8,473 bases of DNA from CAZNPH01 sp964574985 (lineage in GTDB: Bacteria; Bacteroidota; Bacteroidia; Bacteroidales; SM23-62): positions 1-8,473 of the forward strand of contig CAZNPH010000038.1 in assembly GCA_964574985.1 (NCBI GenBank). Reading direction: 5' to 3'. The notes under the pieces were generated by a model. The model searched no databases, had not been told where the DNA came from, and saw only the letters and a program-made list of their open reading frames with translations. Below, one piece after another: positions 1-6,312 of this stretch; position 1 is the first letter of the stretch; each line of letters opens with the position of its first letter. The position numbers and the translations under genes were made by a program.

Positions 1-106
1 TGCTATATTTATTAGCGAGTTAAAATCCAAAGGGATTTTGGAAAAATAGAAATAAATCATTAAAATGTAATCCAGATAATAAGCCGGCAATTGATGCCGC
101 ATTCTC

Positions 107-1293
107 TCACCCATTTTCTTTCCGAATGGCTTTGATGGCTTTTCCAATTGCATCTAAACTGGATTTTCGCATCTCATCATATTCCAGGGAGATCATAATT
201 CCGTCAGCCCCTGCTTCGAAGGATTTAATGACAGTATCATACAACCGTTCCGGATCGGTGGGTTTTTCCTGCCCCGGATAAACAGCCGCTTTCCCCTGTA
301 TGCCCTCAACACAACGTTTGGTTTCCCTGAATACATAATCAGCCGGGAAACTTTCCCGGGAACGATCCGAAATGGCCGGCATCACCCCGGGGTCATAACC
401 GAACCACTACCGGCTTAAGCCAGTCTGCATATTCTGCCAATTTCCCATAGTCAGTGGCTGCCCGGTAAAAGGGATCAAAAGACATCATATGCCAGATATG
501 ACGTCCATATTCTTTCTCCGGGTCGATTTCTTTAATGGTCCTGTACATTTCGCAGGCCAGACTCTCCCTGGATTCATACCACATACGATCCCAGGCCAGA
601 GTTTCCGGATACTCCATAAACAAACGCAATAGGGTGATGAAAGCTCCGTCAACCGGTGCCTGATTATTTTCAATGATCCGTTTTTTCAGCCGGTGCAGCT
701 TAATGTATCCTTCCCTGGCCCTGTATGCAGGATGATTCCAGCAGGCCAGATGGGTCTTATTTCCATAAATGTTGTAAACGGGAAATCACATCCTTGTACC
801 CCGGCAGGGCATCTGCCAGAAATGGCTGATATCCTTCCAGCATCCTGGCATATACCTTAATGCCTCTTTCTTCAGCCGGTTTTTGCACCTTCCTGAAAAG
901 ATCGCGGCCATAGAATTCATTTTCCCTGGTGGGTTTCCAATGACGCATAAAAGTGTTCTTATAATACTTTTCATGCGTTTTGAACCAAACCAGAGGCAAA
1001 AACACGGCATTTACATGGGCGGTATCCTGAATTAGATCAAAACAGGATTCAATCCCTTCATCAAAGGGATTGTGAGACCCCATCTGAATGCCGGTAAAAG
1101 GATCTTTTTCGGAGCCGGAAGCATTTTTGAAATAATCCGAAGCAGCCTGGACATAATTATGTGCTCCCAGACTTAATCCCGTGGTAAACAATCCCGAGTT
1201 CTCCAAAAAACCCCTTCTTTTCCAGGCAGAGCGGTTCGTTGCCTCCCCGCTCCCCTTCAGTGACGGACGAGCGGCTTTCCTGCATCCGGTTCC
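107..1293 (-). pseudogene. Decayed Tat-exported TIM-barrel (glycoside-hydrolase-like) protein, frameshifted
   Basis: Three minus-strand frames read in succession as one protein. The first (from 1293 down to 757) contains a twin-arginine signal, KRRGFLENSGLFTTGLSLG, and then mature sequence. The frame shifts at about 785-800 and continues through YGNKTHLACWNHPAYRA and WDRMWYESRESLACEMYR. It shifts again at about 393-403 and ends with EAGADGIMISLEYDEMRKSS and a stop at 107. Alternating strand/helix-like segments and the GADGIMIS ending resemble uncharacterised TIM-barrel glycoside-hydrolase-like proteins found near Bacteroidetes sulfatases; this family call is from memory. No ATG, GTG or TTG lies between the upstream stop (1294-1296) and the Tat motif, so the 5' end seems lost, perhaps to the adjoining IS-like end. 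The join after NHPAYRA may also hide an internal deletion. Product activity cannot be assigned. That this is one broken gene is fairly sure; the enzyme class is not. Confidence 0.65.
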
Positions 1294-1384
1294 TCAATAG
1301 AAAAAGTTCTTCGTGTTGTCATATTCCCAAATTTAAGTTGGCCTTATAAATTTTTAATTTTTTGTCCAACTATTTGGGGGTCCA
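1290..1384 (-). mobile_element. IS3-family-like terminus with truncated orfA start
   Basis: Read on the minus strand, 1384 to 1363 is TGGACCCCCAAATAGTTGGACA. It resembles the terminal inverted repeats of IS3-family (IS150-like) elements, which often carry a C-run followed by GTTGGACA. About 60 bp further in, an ATG at 1322 opens MTTRRTFSIEE, which resembles the first residues of IS3 OrfA (typically basic residues followed by a TFS/FTP motif). The frame then leaves any OrfA-like sequence near 1290 and stops after 21 codons. No other part of the element and no second terminus is visible. The assignment rests on family memory of the terminus and a very short peptide, so it is tentative. The alternative is that the ATG belonged to the TIM-barrel gene downstream. 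Confidence 0.4.
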
Positions 1385-1385
1385 A

Positions 1386-1548
1386 GACAAGCCTTACATG
1401 CAGTTTCTGTTCGTCAGGCCGGGATTTTGCCGCCGGCTTCCTTCAAATTCCACCTCGCGATGGACACCCTTGCCTTAGGGTAACGTTTCCCACTGTCAAG
1501 GTACGTTCGGGACTTGCACCCTATAGTTATCGCCCATGCCGGGCGCAC
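1386..1548 (-). mobile_element. Group II intron 5' fragment (domain I)
   Basis: On the minus strand the segment begins GTGCGCCCGGCATGGGCG, matching the GUGYG 5' consensus of group II introns. It continues with GGGTGCAAGTCCC, AAGGGTGTCCATCGCGAGG, GAAGGAAGCCGGCGGCAAA and CCTGACGAACAGAAAC, a series of domain I motifs I recognise from bacterial group II introns that encode an LtrA-type reverse transcriptase. Only about 160 nt are present. Resemblance stops near 1386 where the IS3-like terminus starts, and no reverse transcriptase, domain V or 3' end is in the window. The remnant cannot splice or move by itself. Its 5' end lies six bases beyond the T-tract of a terminator hairpin, the kind of target used by group IIC introns; I do not assign the class. 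Confidence 0.72.
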
Positions 1549-1554
1549 CACCTA

Positions 1555-1587
1555 AAAAAACCCCGGTTGTTAAAAACGGGGTTTTTT
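1555..1587 (-). terminator. Strong intrinsic terminator, symmetric in both directions
   Basis: AAAAAACCCCG (1555-1565) pairs perfectly with CGGGGTTTTTT (1577-1587) around an 11-nt loop, giving a CCCCG/CGGGG core flanked by an A-tract and a T-tract. It lies 28 bp past the stop of the ATPase gene, which is read on the minus strand, so that gene's transcript would end here. The symmetric A/T tracts would also let it stop plus-strand transcripts. The group II intron fragment starts just beyond it. Confidence 0.85.
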
Positions 1588-1614
1588 GAAGAAGTAATCT
1601 TCAGTTAATGCCTT

Positions 1615-2985
1615 TTATTGAAAAGCCCTGATTACATCCTCAGGTGTAAAAACAGAATATCCATAAGGGATGTAGTCGGGTTTGTACTTTAAGAAAAGTA
1701 CTTTATGAATTATTTTATTGTTTGTGTCGGGCAGAGCAATAATTTTACTGTCAAGGTCATGACACAATGAGGCGATGTTTACTGATGCAGCCCATTTGAC
1801 TTCAGCGAATATGAATTCACTTTTATCTTTTGAAGCAGAAACGATATCAATTTCAATTTGATTTTCAGTACTGGAACCGCTCCACCAACGGGATCCCGGA
1901 GAGAACAATTTCTCTCTGAAAAACAAGGGAATGGAAGCTCTGCAAATATCCTCCCAAAAAGCAGAACAATATTCTGTGAAGCCGGGTAAAACAACTTTTT
2001 CATATATCCTTTCAGCCAATCCCATTTCCAGGGTTGTTTTATTCGGAACTACAAAACTGAAATAAAAATGAATGAAAGGATCAGTAACTTTATACAATGT
2101 TCTTTTTGCTTTCCGTGGAGAAATGCCAAAAGGAATTTCTCTTTTAATGTATCCCAGATCGATCAATCTTTGCAGTGGCCTGTTCAGATGAGTGGCCGGT
2201 TTTCCAATTTTTGAAGCAATCTCTGATAACCTGTGTACACCAGATGAAATCAATGATATAAGGGTCGACATCTGTACTGTATCTCTGCTGTCATCAAGGA
2301 ATAAACGTACCGGTTCCTCATAAAGGATTCCGTTGCTATCAAGAATATGTTTCACTATGGCCTCTTTCATTCCCCTTTCCTGTAATCGAAGTTCCCAATA
2401 CCTGGGTACACCTCCCCAGACAGCATATTCTTCAACGGCTTCAGTAAATGAGCAATTGAATGCTTCCTTTAACCAATATATATTCATTGGTGAAAGCCTG
2501 ATTATCTCATTGGCCCTTCCATATAGAGGTGAAGTGCTATCTATAACAAGGTTATGCATCATCTGTTGTGATGATCCACACAGGCACAGATGGAATGACA
2601 GTCCTGAACGATTGTCAAACAGCTTTTGAATAATACTGGGCAATTCCGGAGCATTTTTGAACATATAGGGAAATTCATCAATAATAATGGTTACTTTTCT
2701 GTTCAATCTATCATCAAGTGTCAGGAAACAACTTTCCCAATCAGGATATATAGCTGAATCAAATCCTGGAACATACCTGGCTGTAACTTTGGAAAATGCT
2801 GCAATTTGTAAGGGAGTCTCACTTTGATCAGCGATGAAGTAAATAACATCATCATTTTTGATTTGTTGAAGCAATCTTGTTTTACCAAGCCTCCTTCTGC
2901 CATATAGGATAAGTAGCATACTTTCCTGATTAGTAAGCAAGTGAGTAATTCTATCAAGCTCCTGTGTTCTGTTAATAAAATCCAT
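1615..2985 (-). CDS. AAA-type ATPase with C-terminal DUF234 (nuclease-like) domain
   Basis: A 456-residue cytoplasmic P-loop ATPase of the group often called archaeal-type or ATPase_2, which carries a C-terminal DUF234 domain. The N-terminal INRTQELDRI motif is typical. The Walker A motif GRRRLGKT is at residues 29-36, Walker B IIIDEFPYM at 100-108, and a sensor-like CLCGSS near 134-139. A winged-helix-like middle (LSEIASKIGKPATHLNRPL) precedes a C-terminal region with EIDIVSAS and FAEVKWAAS, which resembles the D and ExK elements of PD-(D/E)xK nucleases. Length is normal for the family and the frame is intact. It starts at the ATG at 2985; no Shine-Dalgarno is visible. It stands alone, ends at a strong terminator and is more AT-rich than the sulfatases, suggesting transfer. 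These proteins are common and often multicopy in Bacteroidetes, with no settled function. Nuclease activity is an inference. Confidence 0.88.
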   Translation of the reverse strand: MDFINRTQELDRITHLLTNQESMLLILYGRRRLGKTRLLQQIKNDDVIYFIADQSETPLQIAAFSKVTARYVPGFDSAIYPDWESCFLTLDDRLNRKVTIIIDEFPYMFKNAPELPSIIQKLFDNRSGLSFHLCLCGSSQQMMHNLVIDSTSPLYGRANEIIRLSPMNIYWLKEAFNCSFTEAVEEYAVWGGVPRYWELRLQERGMKEAIVKHILDSNGILYEEPVRLFLDDSRDTVQMSTLISLISSGVHRLSEIASKIGKPATHLNRPLQRLIDLGYIKREIPFGISPRKAKRTLYKVTDPFIHFYFSFVVPNKTTLEMGLAERIYEKVVLPGFTEYCSAFWEDICRASIPLFFREKLFSPGSRWWSGSSTENQIEIDIVSASKDKSEFIFAEVKWAASVNIASLCHDLDSKIIALPDTNNKIIHKVLFLKYKPDYIPYGYSVFTPEDVIRAFQ

Positions 2986-3002
2986 GACACAATTATGTTA
3001 CA

Positions 3003-3010
3003 CAAACATA
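3003..3010 (-). promoter_or_regulatory. Candidate Bacteroidetes -7 promoter box for the ATPase gene
   Basis: Read on the minus strand, TATGTTTG fits the Bacteroidetes -7 consensus TAnnTTTG and lies 17 bp upstream of the ATPase ATG. I see no convincing TTTG -33 element at the usual distance, so this is a weak call, and the resulting leader would be very short. Confidence 0.3.
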
Positions 3011-3205
3011 ATGTAATTAAAGCATAATTCTAATGGCAGATGATCTTTTCTCGATCAAATAATTACCTGAGATATATTTACAGGTATCAGACAGAGCTTT
3101 CCAATGAGGAAAAGTGAGCCCAATAGTGGCGGATGGGCAATTCTCCATGATCAGAAGAACATTGACCTGGGAATGAGGATTCGTTTCATAGATATCCGAC
3201 AGTTG

Positions 3206-4131
3206 ATGGCCGAACTGAAAATGGTCGATGTCCTGGGCCAGGACCAGGATGTTTATTGCTCATGGGAAAAACATGGCTGAGAAATTGCGCAGGCAGCACA
3301 GAACGAATTACTCCCTGTCATTGTCCTCTGCCATCGGACAGGTAGAAAAGTTCGTCCGGGGGGTTGTTTTGCTTTTCTATTAAATTGATACTTACTGGAT
3401 GAAAAGATACCAGGATTGGCAACAGGGCCGGGGCCGGTCCGTAAACACGATTGCGGTTCATATGCGGTACATCCGGCTGTTTTTCAATGACGCCATCAAA
3501 AAAGGGATCATTTCAGCTGACCTATACCCTTTCCGGAATTTCCAGATCAAATCAGAAAAGACCAGAAAAAGCAGTTTGACAATTGAGGATATCCGAAGGA
3601 TCAGGAGCTTGGACCTGGAAAGATCCATCAGAATGGCCCGGGATCTGTTCATGCTATCATTCTTCATGAACGGGATCAACTTCAAGGATCTGCTATTGGC
3701 AAAGAATGATCAGGTTTGCCGGGGAAAATACAATTTCAACCGGACAAAAACCGGCCGGTCATACTCCATCCTGATCCAGCCGGAGGCCCGGGAGATCATT
3801 AACCGGTACCGGGGAGAAAAACACCTTCTGAATATCCTGGAAAGAAAGGTCCCGGGATCCCGGAAAACCGAACTTTACCGGGACGTTACCGATTACACGA
3901 ACCGGAAACTGAAAACGGTTGCTTAAAAGGCCGGGATCGACACCCCGGTTTCCACCTATTATGCCCGCCACAGCCTTGCGACCATTGCCCGGAATATCGG
4001 TATACCACAGGACGACATCCGGGCTGCCCTAAACCACGGGATGGATTCAGTAATAGACATTTATATCGATCTGAATCTCGAAAAAATTTATTCAGGAATG
4101 AGGAGGGTACTGGACGAGGTCCTAAATATTA
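3206..4131 (+). pseudogene. Broken tyrosine recombinase / integrase (Bacteroidetes type)
   Basis: A site-specific tyrosine recombinase that would integrate or excise mobile DNA, now broken. The N-terminal part reads RQLMAELKMVDVLGQDQD, shifts frame near 3249, and continues MFIAHGKNMAEKLRRQHRTN. It meets an in-frame TAA at 3381, where LLFY*IDTYWMKRYQDW matches the family's core-binding domain in the same frame. After GRSVNTIAVHMRYIRLFFN and the catalytic domain comes a second TAA at 3924; the same frame continues with the box TYYARHSLATIA, then LNHGMDSVIDIYIDL, which holds the conserved His and the Tyr nucleophile. The position where XerC/D-like enzymes carry the first catalytic Arg reads FFMNGINFKDLL, without Arg; related Bacteroidetes recombinases may share this. 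The 5' boundary is uncertain: the first frame is open back to an ATG at 3104, but that stretch is not recognisable. The coding frame stays open to 4214, overlapping the convergent zinc-ribbon gene. Confidence 0.82.
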
Positions 4132-4425
4132 ATGCCAATGCTCCTCTAACTTTTGTTCGAAATCATCGTCTTCATTTTGCTTTTTTCCACAATTCGGACA
4201 ATAATCAAATCTGAAAGTATTGCTATAGCCACAATTTTCGCAGGTATATCTGGTATTTATTATACCTGATTCTTTCCTTTCGCTTAGAGCAACAACAATA
4301 AGTCCTATGAGAGGAGATAAGAGGAGACTTATAAGGAATGTTGCAAGGCCGCCAATTTTTCGTTTTGAACCGTAATACGTGAGTACTATTACGAGCACTA
4401 TATAGAAAAATACGAATCCTTCCAT
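4129..4425 (-). CDS. Small membrane protein with C-terminal zinc ribbon
   Basis: A 98-residue protein with two predicted membrane helices, roughly residues 4-19 (rich in F, I, V, L) and 26-47 (GLATFLISLLLSPLIGLIVV), separated by a basic SKRK turn. A hydrophilic tail carries four cysteines, C62-x2-C65 and C76-x2-C79, forming a rubredoxin-like zinc ribbon (TCENCGYS and DYCPNCGKK). An acidic end, EDDDFEQKLEEHWH, follows. The order suggests an inner-membrane anchor displaying a zinc ribbon, probably in the cytoplasm by the positive-inside rule. Small proteins of this plan are widespread and mostly of unknown function. It starts at the ATG at 4425 with no clear Shine-Dalgarno. Its stop at 4129 runs into the tail of the convergent integrase remnant. 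Its AT-rich composition contrasts with both neighbours, so it may have arrived separately. Gene reality is fairly sure; function is unknown. Confidence 0.7.
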   Translation of the reverse strand: MEGFVFFYIVLVIVLTYYGSKRKIGGLATFLISLLLSPLIGLIVVALSERKESGIINTRYTCENCGYSNTFRFDYCPNCGKKQNEDDDFEQKLEEHWH

Positions 4426-4452
4426 AAGGTTTCAGTTTATCAGAATATTGCC

Positions 4453-4617
4453 ATGAATTGGAACATTTTTGGCAAAAAATTCATCATAAGAAGAAAATTA
4501 ACAAAAATCAGGCAAATAAATGCAGAAAAATGTAACTTTATTATTGAAGGAGAATTTACAGATTCTAAAATTGCTGATATTATCCCTTTTATACATAAGG
4601 GGGAAAAGCCAACTTAA
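4453..4617 (+). CDS. Possible 54-residue basic protein, unrecognised
   Basis: An ATG at 4453 opens a 54-codon frame ending in TAA at 4615-4617, three bases before the sulfatase ATG. The peptide starts MNWNIFGKKFIIRRKLTKIR, which is basic, and ends GEFTDSKIADIIPFIHKG, which is amphipathic with soluble-protein-like composition. I do not recognise it. Upstream of the ATG the same frame stays open antisense to the zinc-ribbon gene, so it could also be the tail of a lost gene or chance in AT-rich DNA. The close spacing to the sulfatase would allow co-transcription. There is no clear ribosome binding site. Confidence 0.25.
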   Translation: MNWNIFGKKFIIRRKLTKIRQINAEKCNFIIEGEFTDSKIADIIPFIHKGEKPT

Positions 4618-4620
4618 AAA

Positions 4621-6312
4621 ATGAGATATTCCGCTGTGCAAATATCCGCACTGGCCTTGCTGGCCGCTTCCTGCGGAAACAGAACCCCGGACAGGCCGGA
4701 TGATCAGGACGGGCATTTCGAACCCGGGTTCCGCCCGAATATCTTATGGATCACCTGCGAGGACATCGGGCCGGTCATGCCCATGTACGGGGACTCCACC
4801 GTTGAAACCCCCAATCTGAGCCGCCTGGCAGCCGAAGGGATTGTATACCCGAATGCCTTTTCAGTGTCCGGCGTGTGCTCTCCCAGCCGCTCCTGCCTGA
4901 TCACCGGGATGTACCCGGTCAGCATCGGGACCCATAACCACCGTTCCCAGGTCCATACCATGGAAGAGATCCCGGAATATGAAGCGGTGCCTCCGGCTCA
5001 TGTAAAATGTTTTACCGAATACATGCGGCAGGCAGGGTACTATTGTTCCAACCGGTACAAAACGGATTACAATTTCGGCGGAGGGATCCTGAAAGCGCCG
5101 GTTTCGGCTTTTGATATCAACCGGTGGGATGCGGACTGGAGCGGCCGGAAACCCGGACAGCCCTTTTTCTCCATATTCAACCACCAGATCACCCACATGT
5201 TCAAATTGTATAACAGGAGTGACCAACCCCTGCGCGTGGATCCCGGCAACGTCCCGGTCCCTCCTTATTTCCCGGACACCAGAAAAGCACGGACCAGCAT
5301 TGCCCGGCTTTACGACAACCTGATGATCCTGGACCGGCAGGTCGGTGAGCTCCTCCAAAAACTGGAACAGGAAAACCTGATGGACAGCACCATCATTTTC
5401 TTTTTCAGCGACCATGGAGACGGATTGCCCAGGAACAAAATCTGGCTGTACGATTCGGGCATCCGGGTGCCCCTGATCATCCGTTTCCCCGGTCAATGGA
5501 AAGCCGGATCAAGAAACGAGAACCCGGTCAGTTTCGTGGATTTTGCCCCCACGGTTCTCTCGCTATGCAGGATCGGCCTGCCCGGACATTTCCAGGGCCG
5601 GCCCTTTCTGAATGCACCAAAGGATACCGAACCAAGAAAGTACATTTTTGCTGCCAAGGACCGGATCGATTTTGAACAGGACAGGATCCGGGCCGTGCGG
5701 GACAATCAATTCAAATACATCCGGAATTACTACCCTGACCGGCCCTATATCCAGAATTTCCCCTGGTCAGACAACATTGCCCTTACCCGGGAATGGAAAC
5801 GCCTGCATGCACAAGATTCCCTGAACAAGGTGCAATCACTTTTTTTCATGAGAACCCGGCCCGAAGAAGAGCTGTATGACATCACCGAAGATCCTTATGA
5901 AGTCAGGAACCTTGCTTCGGATCCTGCGTATGCAGAAGTGCTCGAACGGATGCGGACCGCATCGGAAAATCACATTGAAAAGACAGGGGATCTCGGTTTT
6001 ACCGGTGAAAAAGAACTGATCGAAAGATTCTGGCCTTCCGGCATACAACCCGTGACCCCTCTGCCGGAAATCACGGTTTCCGGCCAAAAAATCAATATTG
6101 ACTGTGCCCTTCCCGAGGCATCCATTGTCTGCAAGATCAACCACACCAACCGGGAATGGTGCTGGAAGCTCTATGACGGTCCTTTTGAGGCAAATCCCGG
6201 GGACACCATTACCTCACGGGCGATCCGGTACGGTTACAAGGAATCCGGGGATGCCGTTTTAATAAATCCATCTGGTACCCTCGCCTTTGATGGTGGTGAT
6301 GGCGTTTTTTGA
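4621..6312 (+). CDS. Type I sulfatase lipoprotein with chitobiase-like C-terminal domain
   Basis: A 563-residue lipoprotein that would hydrolyse a sulfate ester or sulfamate on a glycan in the periplasm or at the outer membrane. The signal peptide ends in the lipobox LLAASC (Cys18). RPNILWITCED at 38-48 supplies metal-site acidic residues as ED rather than the usual DD. The formylglycine motif VCSPSRSCLITG has Cys86 as the residue converted by a maturase and Arg90 as partner. SIGTHNHRS (101-109), ITH (190-192) and SDHG (263-266) match other active-site boxes, and VPLIIRFPG closes the sulfatase core. Residues about 490-560 (PEITVSGQKINIDC to SRAIRYGYKESG) resemble the chitobiase/beta-hexosaminidase C-terminal domain. 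It looks most like heparan N-sulfatase-type (N-sulfoglucosamine sulfohydrolase) relatives, but substrate is not determinable. The last 18 codons lie antisense in the convergent sulfatase and are probably not native. Confidence 0.9.
   Translation: MRYSAVQISALALLAASCGNRTPDRPDDQDGHFEPGFRPNILWITCEDIGPVMPMYGDSTVETPNLSRLAAEGIVYPNAFSVSGVCSPSRSCLITGMYPVSIGTHNHRSQVHTMEEIPEYEAVPPAHVKCFTEYMRQAGYYCSNRYKTDYNFGGGILKAPVSAFDINRWDADWSGRKPGQPFFSIFNHQITHMFKLYNRSDQPLRVDPGNVPVPPYFPDTRKARTSIARLYDNLMILDRQVGELLQKLEQENLMDSTIIFFFSDHGDGLPRNKIWLYDSGIRVPLIIRFPGQWKAGSRNENPVSFVDFAPTVLSLCRIGLPGHFQGRPFLNAPKDTEPRKYIFAAKDRIDFEQDRIRAVRDNQFKYIRNYYPDRPYIQNFPWSDNIALTREWKRLHAQDSLNKVQSLFFMRTRPEEELYDITEDPYEVRNLASDPAYAEVLERMRTASENHIEKTGDLGFTGEKELIERFWPSGIQPVTPLPEITVSGQKINIDCALPEASIVCKINHTNREWCWKLYDGPFEANPGDTITSRAIRYGYKESGDAVLINPSGTLAFDGGDGVF

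Noticed and set aside
22..39. AAAATCC/GGATTTT hairpin with a 4-nt loop, about 70 bp past the broken TIM-barrel gene's stop
   Set aside because: Only two G:C pairs in the stem and no clear T-tract on the minus strand beyond the stem; too weak to call a terminator. Nothing else is seen in 1-106.
3104..3205. Extension of the integrase N terminus to an ATG at 3104
   Set aside because: The frame is open but the translation does not resemble the family, so the remnant was started at the recognisable RQLMAELK region instead.
4861..5496. 211-codon minus-strand frame inside the plus-strand sulfatase
   Set aside because: Antisense shadow; the plus strand has the lipobox, formylglycine motif and full sulfatase order.
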